A stretch of 64,000 nucleotides of DNA from positions 66,468-130,467 of the forward strand of contig CAKPHG010000004.1 of assembly GCA_934157035.1 (NCBI GenBank), written 5' to 3'. This DNA comes from an uncultured Clostridia bacterium. GTDB lineage: Bacteria > Bacillota > Clostridia > TANB77 > CAG-508. A program made the position numbers and the translations under genes. This document shows positions 47,009 through 56,073 of the stretch, one piece after another. The notes beneath the pieces were generated by a model that saw nothing but the letters and a program-made list of their open reading frames with translations, was not told the origin of the DNA and made no database searches. The first letter of the stretch is position 1. The number at the start of each line of letters is the position of its first letter.

Positions 47009-47091
47009 GCTGATGTGGCGGAACTGGCAGACGCACTGGACTCAAAATCCAGCGGGAAACCATGTGGGTTCGAGTCCCACCATCAGCACCA
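47009..47091 (+). tRNA. tRNA-Leu(CAA)
   Basis: 83 nt with encoded CCA. Anticodon arm CTGGA-CTCAAAA-TCCAG, anticodon CAA (UUG codons), and the long variable arm of class II tRNAs. Acceptor GCTGATG/CATCAGC. A TTGATA/TATTAT promoter lies about 40-60 bases upstream. Confidence 0.96.
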
Positions 47092-47119
47092 ATGACATTT
47101 TTGTTCGAACTACATATAC

Positions 47120-47152
47120 AAAAATCAATCATTAAAATGGTTGATTTTTTTG
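47120..47152 (+). terminator. Intrinsic terminator of tRNA-Leu
   Basis: AAATCAATCA / TGGTTGATTT stem with T tract. Confidence 0.8.
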
Positions 47153-47235
47153 TTTTTAAAAAATTATATGTTTTGTCAGTGTGTATTGCCTTGTAGCGCC
47201 CATAAGTTATGATAGTATGTCATACTTAAACAAAT

Positions 47236-47264
47236 AGAGTGTCCTAAAATTGGACACTCTATTT
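47236..47264 (-). terminator. Intrinsic terminator of the 169-residue orphan gene
   Basis: AGAGTGTCC / GGACACTCT stem followed by ATTTGTTT on the minus strand. Confidence 0.85.
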
Positions 47265-47294
47265 ACCTCTGGCTTATTGCTAGAGATGAAACGA

Positions 47295-47804
47295 TTACTG
47301 AAATAACTCTTTAAACTCTTCTTCTGTCATTCCGACAGGTAATTTTGAATCGCTCGTCGGGTACTCTGTGATTGGCTGTGCTACCCCATTTGTATCATCT
47401 TTTGCTTGGTATAAGCGAACGATAGATACATGGAATCCCGCGTTGAATTCAGCGTTGAATGTGCTGTTCATTGCTATGGCTCCATCAATGATTTCAAAGG
47501 CCACAACCTTCTTAAGATGCTCTTTCGGAATCTGCCGAATCACTTCGCCTACGCTAGGCTTAAAGAAACCATAGTATCCATAACCATGAAGCATTTTTCT
47601 GTCTTCTAATACTGACAGCTTGGAAAAATCAACTTTGTCTGCATAATCTGAGGGCTCATTAAGCCATGTATATGCACTACCAGTTAATTCATCAGCGGAC
47701 AATCCTCTGAGATAGGTATCATGTCCGACGATGGGTTTGATGGTTGCGTACCAGCGAGCGATTTCCTCATTGCTCATTTTAGGAATTTCAAATTTCCGTT
47801 CCAT
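47295..47804 (-). CDS. Orphan soluble protein, unknown function
   Basis: 169 residues, no membrane segment, not recognised. The N-terminal part has a conserved-looking ARWYATIKPIVGHDTYLRGL and Tyr/Gly-rich GYGYYGFFKPSVGEVI. Distinctly less AT-rich than the chromosome around it, with host-rare codons. Codon 3 is CGG followed by A, read as a triplet. AAGGAGGT precedes the ATG. It has its own promoter and terminator. Probably acquired. Confidence 0.7.
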   Translation of the reverse strand: MERKFEIPKMSNEEIARWYATIKPIVGHDTYLRGLSADELTGSAYTWLNEPSDYADKVDFSKLSVLEDRKMLHGYGYYGFFKPSVGEVIRQIPKEHLKKVVAFEIIDGAIAMNSTFNAEFNAGFHVSIVRLYQAKDDTNGVAQPITEYPTSDSKLPVGMTEEEFKELFQ

Positions 47805-47867
47805 ATTTTACCTCCTTGCAATCGCAAATGTTAATTTACTACTGATATTCTTGTGAACATCAATAAT

Positions 47868-47896
47868 AGTATACCTTATTTTACATAATATTTCAA
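47868..47896 (-). promoter_or_regulatory. Promoter of the 169-residue orphan gene
   Basis: TTGAAA, 17 bases (TATTATGTAAAATAAGG), TATACT. The spacer closely matches that at 48323..48339 (TTTTATGTAAAATGTGG). Confidence 0.75.
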
Positions 47897-47945
47897 CTTA
47901 TTTATAATATTTTCCAAATAGTATTACATTATAATAAAAATATGT

Positions 47946-48092
47946 TATAATTTTATTAACTTGATCGATATTTGTATCAATAGTTATGAGAGACCAAAAG
48001 TTGTAGATAATTACTTCGACGGCACCAAAGGATAATATCGTCGCACCAGACGAGAAAAACGATTAAATCGACTGTAAAAGGTCGATTTTTTT
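47946..48092 (+). ncRNA. Candidate structured small RNA
   Basis: TATAAT at 47946..47951 is followed by about 135 bases without an ORF and a terminator (AAATCGAC / GTCGATTT, T tract, 48065..48092). Inner hairpins: TTGAT...ATCAA and GACG...CGTC, with GCACCA occurring twice. It lies between two orphan genes in a 690-base gap. I cannot assign a family. From 48093 to 48316 I see nothing else. Confidence 0.45.
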
Positions 48093-48316
48093 CGTACCTA
48101 AGTATTAAAATTTTCGGAAAGATGTGATATTATGTTAAACACAATCAAGAAACAAATCAATATTAGTAAAGAACTAAATTTTTAAATCTCCTTAACTATA
48201 AACATTTACTTATGACATCTGCACAAGTAATGGAACTAACTGAAAAAGAACAAAATATTTTTGTATTTGAAGTATTATATAATATTTACAATAGCATGAA
48301 AGAAATTTTTTGAAAG

Positions 48317-48345
48317 TTGCAATTTTATGTAAAATGTGGTACAAT
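48317..48345 (+). promoter_or_regulatory. Promoter of the tandem-repeat orphan gene
   Basis: TTGCAA, 17 bases ending AAAATGTGG, TACAAT. A leader of about 140 bases has a hairpin TTGAGAA...TTCTCGA and ATTTGCTACATTATA, matching the leader at 33735-33800. Confidence 0.72.
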
Positions 48346-48491
48346 AAATATGTAAAAAGTTTTTCTTTTAAATTGAGAATATTTTCTCGATTTATTTGCT
48401 ACATTATAGGTGGCAAGAAATCAAGAGTATCTCATTGAAGGGAAAATAGTAAAACAAAAACAATAAAAACAATTTACAGGAGGATTTTACT

Positions 48492-48926
48492 ATGAAAGCA
48501 TTTGAAACACGGAAAGCATCTGTTAAGCCACAGTATGATTCAGCAATGAAAGAAATTAGCCAGGCAATGAATTGGGGATGGAAAAGTACCCATGTAGGTA
48601 ATGGAACTCTGTACCCTGAAGTTGCAGAAATGATTGCTAAGGACGGTTTTGATATCAAAATTGTCAAAAGAGCTGATGACACTATGTCATATAATGAGAT
48701 TTCTTGGGAAAATGCAGAAGAAGGTAAGGAGGGAACTATTACTTATGTAGATGAAACTCAGCTTAAGCTTGATCCTGCAGATATCCTTGATCCTGCAGAT
48801 ATCCTTGATCCTGCAGATATCTTTGTAAGAATTCTTGGACTCAAAAGAGAGGAAGCTACTGAGTCAAAAGAAGACGAACATCCAAACAATGAAGAAAATA
48901 AAACCGATTCTGAAGCCGAAGAATAA
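48492..48926 (+). CDS. Orphan acidic protein with a three-fold LDPADI repeat
   Basis: 144 residues, not recognised. A basic/aromatic N-terminal domain (AMNWGWKSTHVGNGTLYPEV) is followed by three exact LDPADI units (about 93-110) and a Glu/Asp/Asn-rich tail. The repeats come from a perfect 18-bp tandem. Codon 7 is CGG followed by A, read as a triplet. AGGAGG precedes the ATG. Less AT-rich than host genes. Confidence 0.72.
   Translation: MKAFETRKASVKPQYDSAMKEISQAMNWGWKSTHVGNGTLYPEVAEMIAKDGFDIKIVKRADDTMSYNEISWENAEEGKEGTITYVDETQLKLDPADILDPADILDPADIFVRILGLKREEATESKEDEHPNNEENKTDSEAEE
48768..48821 (+). repeat. Three perfect 18-bp tandem copies inside the orphan gene
   Basis: CTTGATCCTGCAGATATC repeated three times without change, in frame. 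Confidence 0.95.
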
Positions 48927-48951
48927 GGCGAACACAATGTGAAACTCTTGG

Positions 48952-48987
48952 AGAGAGCTAGTATCAAACTAGTTCTCTCTTTTTTTA
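48952..48987 (+). terminator. Intrinsic terminator of the tandem-repeat gene
   Basis: AGAGAG-CTAGT / ACTAGTTCTCTCT stem and seven T. From here to 49218 no gene is seen. Confidence 0.88.
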
Positions 48988-49235
48988 TCATTTTATTAAA
49001 AACACTTTTTTTAATTATATGTTAAAATGTATATATAGTCGATAATCGTAAAGGTTTCAAGTGTGGAAGTTAGTAAATATCAAATTAATTAGCCTTGCAG
49101 AGCATACTAGTTATATAAAAACTTAACCTGAAAAAGCGAAAAAAACTTGAAAAATCGTCAAACTTCTGATATCATTACAATGTTAACCAGTAAAATTAAA
49201 AAAGCAAAACTTTGAATAAGGAGGTGCTTAATCAA

Positions 49236-49544
49236 ATGTATGAAATTTGTAAGTACGAGAACATCAAACTGGAAGAAGCAATGACAATGGACCTCACTCA
49301 AAGAGTTCGGCTATGGGTTCTTCAAGGTTTCTCTGTTCAAGCTAATGACATTCCAAAGAAAGCTAATGTTCAAGCAACTTATGTCTATCAGTCCTCTGAA
49401 GGTCATATTTCTCTGATGATTAAGTGGACTATTGAGGGAGATTTTAGCCTCTATTTTGGTATTGTTGATGAATTCATCACTTTAGAGGAGCTAAAAGACA
49501 AATTTCCCAAACTTTTTGAGTTTGAAGGAAATTTGTATGCCTAA
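49236..49544 (+). CDS. Orphan small protein, unknown function
   Basis: 102 residues, acidic, soluble, alpha then beta (KLEEAMTMDLTQRVRLWVLQ, ATYVYQSSEGHISLMIKWTI). Not recognised. The ATG used lies 9 bases after AGGAGGTG; an in-frame TTG upstream would overlap that site. Less AT-rich than host genes, like the two orphans before it. Confidence 0.7.
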   Translation: MYEICKYENIKLEEAMTMDLTQRVRLWVLQGFSVQANDIPKKANVQATYVYQSSEGHISLMIKWTIEGDFSLYFGIVDEFITLEELKDKFPKLFEFEGNLYA

Positions 49545-49569
49545 TTGAACACAAAAAGTCTCTTTTTGA

Positions 49570-49602
49570 AAACACAGATAGAATATTTTCTATCTGTGTT
49601 TT
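49570..49602. terminator. Bidirectional intrinsic terminator
   Basis: AAACACAGATAGAA / TTCTATCTGTGTTT stem between the convergent orphan gene and pgi. Confidence 0.88.
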
Positions 49603-49622
49603 TCATATTTAATATTCATTTT

Positions 49623-50936
49623 CTATTTTTCATATCCAGGTTTTCCAAGTAGTTTAAACATATTTTTCTTATACTTTTCAACACCTGGTTGATTAAATGG
49701 GTTAACTCCTAAAATATTTCCACTCATTGCACAAGCAAGTTCAAAGAAATAAATTAAGTGTCCTATTGCCTCTTCGTCTAATTTTTCTATATTTAATAAA
49801 ATATTTGGTACATCTCCATCTACATGTGCATTTATTGTAGCTTCCATTGCTTTTTTGTTTACATAGTCTAGTGATTTTCCAGTTAAATAATTTATCTCAT
49901 CTAAATTATCTTCATCTAAATTTACTTTTATATTTGATTCTTGTTTTTCTACATTTATTACTGTTTCAAATAAGTTTTTTCTTCCCTCTTGTATGTATTG
50001 TCCAAGTGAATGTAAATCTGTTGTAAATTCTGCTCCTGATGGATATATTCCTTTTTTATCTTTTCCTTCACTTTCTCCAAATAATTGCTTCCACCATTCA
50101 ATTATGTAATGCAACTTTGGTTCATAAGTTACTAATATTTCTATATTTTTTTCATTTTTATAAAGTATATTTCTTACAACTGCATATTTATAGCAATCAT
50201 TATATTTTAAATTTGCATCATTGTATTTTTCTCTTGCGAATCTTGCACCTTCCATTAACTTGTCTATATCTACTCCTGCTGTTGCTATTGGCAAAAGTCC
50301 TACTGCTGTTAATACAGAATATCTTCCTCCTATATTGTCTGGAATAACAAATGTTGTATATCCTTCTTTATCTGATAATTTTTTTAATGCTCCTTTTTCT
50401 TTGTCTGTTGTTACATATATTCTCTTTCTAGCTTCTTTTATTCCATATTTATTCTCCATAAATTCACGAAAGAATCTAAATGCTATTGCTGGCTCTGTAG
50501 TTGTACCAGATTTTGATATTACATTTACAGATAAGTCTCTATTTCCTATTAATTCTACTAAATCGTTTAAATATGTTCCACTCATATTATTTCCGACATA
50601 TAAAATTTGTGGAGTTTTTCTTTGTTCTTTTGCTAATAAGTTGTAAAATGTATGAGTTAAGCTCTCTATTACTGCTCTTGCACCTAAATATGATCCCCCT
50701 ATACCTATTACTACTAATATTTCAGAGTCCTTTTGTATTTTTTTAGATGATTTCTTTATTTTCTCAAACTCTTTTTTATCATAGTTTACTGGTAAATTAA
50801 TCCAACCTAAAAATTCATCTTCTTTATCTGCTTTTTCGTGTAGTTCTTTATGAATTTCTTCTACTTTTTCTGCATATTTTAGTATTTGCTTATTGTCTAT
50901 CTTTGTATTTTCTAATTCTAATTTTATATTACTCAT
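49623..50936 (-). CDS. pgi: Glucose-6-phosphate isomerase
   Basis: 437 residues, the short bacterial form. VVIGIGGSYLGARAVIE phosphate loop, NVISKSGTTTEPAIAFR (PGI signature 1), GGRYSVLTAVGLLP, the catalytic Glu region YPSGAEFTTDLHSLGQYIQE and NPFNQPGVEKYK near the end. Glycolysis, fructose-6-P / glucose-6-P interconversion in the cytoplasm. AGGAGGAG precedes the ATG. Transcribed singly between terminators. Confidence 0.97.
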   Translation of the reverse strand: MSNIKLELENTKIDNKQILKYAEKVEEIHKELHEKADKEDEFLGWINLPVNYDKKEFEKIKKSSKKIQKDSEILVVIGIGGSYLGARAVIESLTHTFYNLLAKEQRKTPQILYVGNNMSGTYLNDLVELIGNRDLSVNVISKSGTTTEPAIAFRFFREFMENKYGIKEARKRIYVTTDKEKGALKKLSDKEGYTTFVIPDNIGGRYSVLTAVGLLPIATAGVDIDKLMEGARFAREKYNDANLKYNDCYKYAVVRNILYKNEKNIEILVTYEPKLHYIIEWWKQLFGESEGKDKKGIYPSGAEFTTDLHSLGQYIQEGRKNLFETVINVEKQESNIKVNLDEDNLDEINYLTGKSLDYVNKKAMEATINAHVDGDVPNILLNIEKLDEEAIGHLIYFFELACAMSGNILGVNPFNQPGVEKYKKNMFKLLGKPGYEK

Positions 50937-51058
50937 TTTACTCCTCCTTAGTATTCCATAAAATGATTTTATATCAATTAAATATTTTATGCAAGATATT
51001 TTTTTACTTTACTTGATTTTTATTTTCTTTTATTAGATAATATTTCTAGGTGATTTTA

Positions 51059-51730
51059 ATGACAAGTTTTATTTTAAAAATTATAGGTGTTATAACAATG
51101 TTGTTTGATCATGTTGGAGATGCTATTTTAGGAAGATTTTCTTTTTTTAACTTAATTGGAAGAATTGCTTTTCCTATTTTTGCTTTTCAACTTGCTGTAG
51201 GTTACACACATACTAGAGATTTAAAAAAGCATATAATTAAGTTATTTATTTTTGCAATAATTTCTCAAATTCCATTTGTGCTTTTTTTATCAACTTTCAC
51301 TAATGATTTTTATTTAAATATTTTCTTTACATTTTTACTTGCTACATTTGCCATGTTTTTTTACGATAAATGTAAAAATAAAATATTAGGATTTATAAGT
51401 GTTATATTTATAAGTATAATTGCTGAATTAGTAAAAGTAGATTATGGTGCATTTGGAGTTTTATTAGTATTTTTATTTTATATTTTTAAAGATAAAAAAG
51501 TTTACATGAGTATTGCTACATTTATATTATGTTTTTCTAAGTATATTATAAGTATTATTTCTTTTCCTGCTTTTTATTTTCAATATATTCTATGTGCATT
51601 TTTTACCTTCTTAGCTACTATTTTTATACTTTTCTATAATGGAAAAGAAGGTCCAAAAACTAAATACTTTTTTTACATTTTCTATCCTTTGCACTTATTA
51701 ATTTTATATTTTTTACATATAGCGTCATAA
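51059..51730 (+). CDS. TraX family membrane protein
   Basis: 223 residues, about seven hydrophobic segments. The N-terminal IIGVITMLFDHVGDAI and IGRIAFPIFAFQLAVGYTHT are the TraX/acyltransferase-3-like pattern. The name comes from plasmid pilin acetylation, but chromosomal Firmicute copies have unknown substrates. The ATG used follows TAGGTG; a GTG 9 bases earlier overlaps that site. Confidence 0.87.
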   Translation: MTSFILKIIGVITMLFDHVGDAILGRFSFFNLIGRIAFPIFAFQLAVGYTHTRDLKKHIIKLFIFAIISQIPFVLFLSTFTNDFYLNIFFTFLLATFAMFFYDKCKNKILGFISVIFISIIAELVKVDYGAFGVLLVFLFYIFKDKKVYMSIATFILCFSKYIISIISFPAFYFQYILCAFFTFLATIFILFYNGKEGPKTKYFFYIFYPLHLLILYFLHIAS

Positions 51731-51759
51731 AAAAATCTCTATTTATATAGAGATTTTTT
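51730..51759. terminator. Bidirectional terminator between traX-like gene and gpr
   Basis: AAAAAATCTCTAT / ATAGAGATTTTTT stem; it overlaps both stop regions. Confidence 0.85.
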
Positions 51760-52693
51760 ATAATGCCATATTTATTCCCTTTGCAACAACTTCAGACATA
51801 CTTAAAACTAGCTCATCTATTTCTTTTGGCGTTACTATAAAATTAAATTCCTTTGGGAGTAAGGCTTCTTTTATTTCATTATAATTATCCTTTTCCTTTA
51901 GTTCGTTTAAATAATCATTTGATTTTGCTTCTTGTTGCAACTTCTCAATAAATATATTTAAAGCATCATTTACAACAACTGCTGTTTCTACAACTGTTGG
52001 TATTCCTATTGCTATTACCGGTATTCCTAAAGTATTTATAGAAATTTCTTTTCTAGTGTTTCCTACTCCTGCTCCTGGAACTATTCCTGTATTAGAAATT
52101 TGTATTGTAGAACTTATTCTCTCCATACTTCTTGAAGCTAATGCATCTATTACAATCAAAAGTTTTGGCTTTATATGTTCTACTACCCCTTTTACTATTT
52201 CTAGAGTTTCTATTCCTGTTGTTCCTAGCACTCCTGGTGCAATAGCACTCACAGGTCTTGCATTTTCATCTATATATTGTGGTAAATAATTTATAATATG
52301 TCTTGTTACTTCCACATTTTTTATTACATTTGGACCTAAAGCATCTGGTGTTACTTCTTCATTTCCTAGTCCCACTATTAATATATCATCTTTAAATTGA
52401 ACTTTTTCACTTAATAATTTTTTTAATTCTTCTGCTAAAACTTGTGATGACTTTTCTAGTTCTTTATCTGTTAATAAATTTATTTTCTTTATATCTATTG
52501 TTATATAATCTCCTTTTGGCTTTCCTATTGCTTGTTCTCCTTCTTCATTTACAATTTTAACTCTTGTTACTTTTATCTTTTCGCTAATATCTTCTACCTC
52601 AGTTTCAACTCCATTTACTTCATTTTCTATGCTATTTGCTTTTCTATATAAATCTCTTCTTTCATCTGCCAAATCTGTTCTAAAATTAAACAT
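51758..52693 (-). CDS. gpr: Spore germination protease GPR
   Basis: 311 residues, A25 peptidase. N-terminal propeptide region FRTDLADERRDLY, GLGNEEVTPDALGPNV, SAIAPGVLGTTGIET, LIVIDALASRSMERI and GIVPGAGVGNTRKEI are diagnostic. GPR degrades small acid-soluble spore proteins at germination and is made as a zymogen. This marks the organism as a spore former or recent descendant of one. AAGGAG precedes the ATG. holA is next upstream, the usual clostridial neighbourhood. Confidence 0.95.
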   Translation of the reverse strand: MFNFRTDLADERRDLYRKANSIENEVNGVETEVEDISEKIKVTRVKIVNEEGEQAIGKPKGDYITIDIKKINLLTDKELEKSSQVLAEELKKLLSEKVQFKDDILIVGLGNEEVTPDALGPNVIKNVEVTRHIINYLPQYIDENARPVSAIAPGVLGTTGIETLEIVKGVVEHIKPKLLIVIDALASRSMERISSTIQISNTGIVPGAGVGNTRKEISINTLGIPVIAIGIPTVVETAVVVNDALNIFIEKLQQEAKSNDYLNELKEKDNYNEIKEALLPKEFNFIVTPKEIDELVLSMSEVVAKGINMAL

Positions 52694-52779
52694 AATAAAT
52701 TCACTCCTTTTTCTTATTATTTGAAAAAAAAATAAATTTATTCGTAATTTTGATAAATAATAATTATACAGCTAATATA

Positions 52780-52810
52780 AAAAAAGTAGAAATATATATT
52801 CTACTTTTTT
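52780..52810 (-). terminator. Intrinsic terminator after holA
   Basis: AAAAAAGTAGAA / TTCTACTTTTTT stem between holA and gpr. Confidence 0.85.
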
Positions 52811-52833
52811 ATTTTCTTATTAAAAAAATTATT

Positions 52834-53856
52834 TTAAGAGCAATAGCGACACAATATTGATTCTAATCCTATATTTAAGTCTATTAAACCAATTTTATAA
52901 TTATAATCCAAATTTATTAACTCTTCTATTATGCTTTTTAACTCTTCTTCCTTAAAATAGTTTGACTGTGTTTTATATTTGGTTACTAAAAACATTTGGT
53001 TAGGTTTCAAATTTAAGCATTCTGCAACATTACCATTTTCCCTTTGTACTGTCTTAGTTATATATAATTTTTTAAAATGATTATATAAAGTTATTAATAT
53101 TTTTTGAATTGGTTCTTTTTGATATATTAAATTGTTTAAAACATCTAAGGCTTTATCTACTCTTTTATTTCCTAGATTATCTGTTAAATCAAAAATAACA
53201 CTATCTAATTGTTTTATGCATAATAAGTCAATATCATTTTTAGTAATTTTTCCATTCGTTCCTGCATATTCAATAAGTTTCCTTATTTCATTTATTAAAA
53301 CTTGCATATTTGTTCCACAACATTCTATAAAATATTTTATAGTAATGTCATCTATTTGCACTCCATAGGCCTTCGTTATTGCTTTTATTCTCGCCCCTAT
53401 TTGAACAGGCTTTAATTCACAAAATTCACAAACCGCTCCTACACTTTCTATTATTTTATATAATTCGTTTTTTTCCGCTTCTTCCTCTACAAATACTAAT
53501 ACTACAGATTCATTTATAACTTTTATATTTTCTTTTATGTAGTCAGCAATTTTATTTGCTAATTCTGTATTTACACCTGTCTTTTTTCTTCCTTCTTTTT
53601 TAAATAAGCCTGTATTTCTTGCAATAATTAGCTTTTTTTCATACCCAAATGCTGGTGTTTCTATATCTGATATTATTCCGTTTACATTTGTTTCATCTAT
53701 TTTAATTTCATTTATTCCTGCTTTTCTTTCCCCGAAATTATTTTTTATCTTTTTCAAGCATGACTCTAAAAGGAATAATTCTTCCCCATATAAAAGATAA
53801 ATGCTATTTTGTTTTCCTTCTTTTAAATCTTTTTCTAAATTTTCAATGGTTAACAT
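52834..53856 (-). CDS. holA: DNA polymerase III subunit delta
   Basis: 340 residues. Start NSIYLLYGEELFLLE and the three-domain clamp-loader delta layout (CCGTNMQVLINEIRKLI, LYNHFKKLYITK). Opens the sliding clamp at replication. AAGGA precedes the ATG. Confidence 0.93.
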   Translation of the reverse strand: MLTIENLEKDLKEGKQNSIYLLYGEELFLLESCLKKIKNNFGERKAGINEIKIDETNVNGIISDIETPAFGYEKKLIIARNTGLFKKEGRKKTGVNTELANKIADYIKENIKVINESVVLVFVEEEAEKNELYKIIESVGAVCEFCELKPVQIGARIKAITKAYGVQIDDITIKYFIECCGTNMQVLINEIRKLIEYAGTNGKITKNDIDLLCIKQLDSVIFDLTDNLGNKRVDKALDVLNNLIYQKEPIQKILITLYNHFKKLYITKTVQRENGNVAECLNLKPNQMFLVTKYKTQSNYFKEEELKSIIEELINLDYNYKIGLIDLNIGLESILCRYCS

Positions 53857-53979
53857 TATTTTTCCTTAATTCCTTTCATTTATGTTACCATCTTATCATT
53901 TTATAATATGAAATTCAAGTTGTTTTATGGATTTTATTTTATAGATTCCTTTTAAATAATACTTTATTTTCTTATATAT

Positions 53980-54015
53980 AAAAAGAAACATCTAATTTAA
54001 GATGTTCCTTTTTAT
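53980..54015 (-). terminator. Intrinsic terminator after the debranching enzyme gene
   Basis: GAACATCTTAAATTAGATGTTTC hairpin followed by TTTTTATA on the minus strand. Confidence 0.85.
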
Positions 54016-54016
54016 T

Positions 54017-56023
54017 TTAATTTTCTAAAATTATTCTAAATATTTCTGCTATACTCCATGCTTGATTTATGGTTCCTTTTGATTCAAAAGGTTTTACTGA
54101 ATCATAAAGTTCTGATATTCCCTCTACTGTCTTTTCCTCATAAAATTCTTTTATAAATGTATTTCTTACACCTTGTACAAATTTATTATATTTTTCTTGT
54201 AGTTCCTTTTTTTCTGTTTTATTACTTGCTTCTATTATTTTTTTGAATGAATCATAATATATTCCCAAAAGCCATGGCCAAGTAATTCCTTGATGATAGC
54301 TCATGTCTCTTCTAAAGCTATCTCCTTCATATACTTCTACATAGTTTTCCTCACCTTTAGCTAATGTTTTTAAACCATAATTATTTAACAACTTTTTAGT
54401 TACTGTCTCAAACATTTCTTTGGCTATTTCTGTTTTAGGATTTATTATTGGATAAGTAAGACTTAATGCAAATAATTGATTTGGTCTTATTTTTCCATCT
54501 CCTAATACATCATATAAGCACTTTCTTCTTTTATTATAGAATTTTTCTATAAATGTTTTTTGGCATAAATCTGCCATTTTTTTGTATTTATTAGCTTTTT
54601 GTTTATTTTCAAATTTTATTGTTAATTCTTCCATAATTTTTAAAGCATTATACCACATACTATTTATTTCTACTGCTTTGCCATTTCTTGGAGTTACTAC
54701 ATAGTTTCCTATTTTTGCATCCATCCATGTGTTTTGAGTTTCAGGAGTCCCCGAAGAAATTAATCCATCTTTATCTAAGAAAATATTATTATTATCTATA
54801 TTTATTCCTTTTTTATAATTTTCTATAATATCTTGTAACACAGTATAAAAATTATTTTTTATAAAATTTTCATCTCCAGTGTATTTTAAGTATTTTTTTA
54901 TTTGCTCAAATAATAGAAGCGAACTATCTACACTGTTATATAATGGTCTATTGTCATACCCAGAATATCCATTTGGAACCAATCCATATTTAACATCTCT
55001 TATCATAGTAAGTAAAACTTCTCTTGCTATTTCATATCTTTTAGTTTTTAATAGTATTCCTTCATAAGAAATTAATGTGTCTCTTCCCCAATCCAAAAAC
55101 CAAGGATATCCTGCTATTATAGTATGTAGTCTAAATGTAGGTCTATATACAACAAAATTATCTGATGATATAACAAAATCTCTTATAACGTTATTGTCTT
55201 GCAATTTTGAATTTTTTTCTAACTCTGAATCATATACTAATTCACTGATTCTTGCTATTTCTTTATTTATAATATCTTTTCCATTTATTTGTTCTATGTT
55301 TTCTTCTAATGAAGCTGTAAATGTAATTTCTTTTACTTCATTAGGTTGTACTTCTATCTCATATCTTCCTGGAATAGAATGGTTTTCTTCAGCATTAAAT
55401 CCTCTTTTTTCTTCTTCTATATAAAACATATTTTTAAAACTATCATTATTATGTACAATATATTTTCCTTCTGAAACATTTATATATATAGGATTTTCTG
55501 AATTTTTGTCTATTATTAATTTTAACTTTCTATTTTTTTCTTCTTGTTTTAAATCAAATTCATGGTTATAGTTTTCTGCATGAAAATCTCTAAAGTTAAC
55601 TATTGGAGTTAATATCAATTTAGCTTTGTGATTTTTGTTATATATTTGATAATATACAACAACAGTATTTTTTCCATATTCCATGCAAATATATTTTTTT
55701 ATAATTATATCTTCAATTTTATATGTATATATTGGTATATATTCTTTTTCAAAGCTCTCTAGGTATTCATATCCGTTTGAAATATAATTTTTACATATAT
55801 TTGTATATAAATTGTACTTTTTATTGTCTATTTCTATACTTTCATCTACCTTAGAAAGAATTAAGTGTCTTCTCGCTGGTGGAGTAAGTGGCGCTATTAA
55901 TAATCCATGATATCTTCTAGTATTTGCTCCACATATTGTACTACTTGCAAATCCTCCTATTCCATTTGTAATAATCCATTCTCTTTTAAGATCTTTCTGT
56001 AAGTTTATGTTAGTATACTTCAT
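54017..56023 (-). CDS. Glycogen debranching enzyme (amylo-alpha-1,6-glucosidase)
   Basis: 668 residues. N-terminal beta domain (WIITNGIGGFASSTICGANT, RRYHGLLIAPL) and C-terminal (alpha/alpha)6 domain of GH133 type: GYPWFLDWGRDTLIS with a catalytic-region Asp, ETQNTWMDAKIG, SYHQGITWPWLLGIYYD and GTINQAWSIAEI. Releases alpha-1,6-linked glucose in glycogen breakdown. AAGGAG precedes the ATG. No other glycogen gene is in the window. Confidence 0.95.
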   Translation of the reverse strand: MKYTNINLQKDLKREWIITNGIGGFASSTICGANTRRYHGLLIAPLTPPARRHLILSKVDESIEIDNKKYNLYTNICKNYISNGYEYLESFEKEYIPIYTYKIEDIIIKKYICMEYGKNTVVVYYQIYNKNHKAKLILTPIVNFRDFHAENYNHEFDLKQEEKNRKLKLIIDKNSENPIYINVSEGKYIVHNNDSFKNMFYIEEEKRGFNAEENHSIPGRYEIEVQPNEVKEITFTASLEENIEQINGKDIINKEIARISELVYDSELEKNSKLQDNNVIRDFVISSDNFVVYRPTFRLHTIIAGYPWFLDWGRDTLISYEGILLKTKRYEIAREVLLTMIRDVKYGLVPNGYSGYDNRPLYNSVDSSLLLFEQIKKYLKYTGDENFIKNNFYTVLQDIIENYKKGINIDNNNIFLDKDGLISSGTPETQNTWMDAKIGNYVVTPRNGKAVEINSMWYNALKIMEELTIKFENKQKANKYKKMADLCQKTFIEKFYNKRRKCLYDVLGDGKIRPNQLFALSLTYPIINPKTEIAKEMFETVTKKLLNNYGLKTLAKGEENYVEVYEGDSFRRDMSYHQGITWPWLLGIYYDSFKKIIEASNKTEKKELQEKYNKFVQGVRNTFIKEFYEEKTVEGISELYDSVKPFESKGTINQAWSIAEIFRIILEN

Positions 56024-56073
56024 TTTTTCTCCTTTGTACTATTAATATTTCATTATTATTTTTTCTTTTGTTT

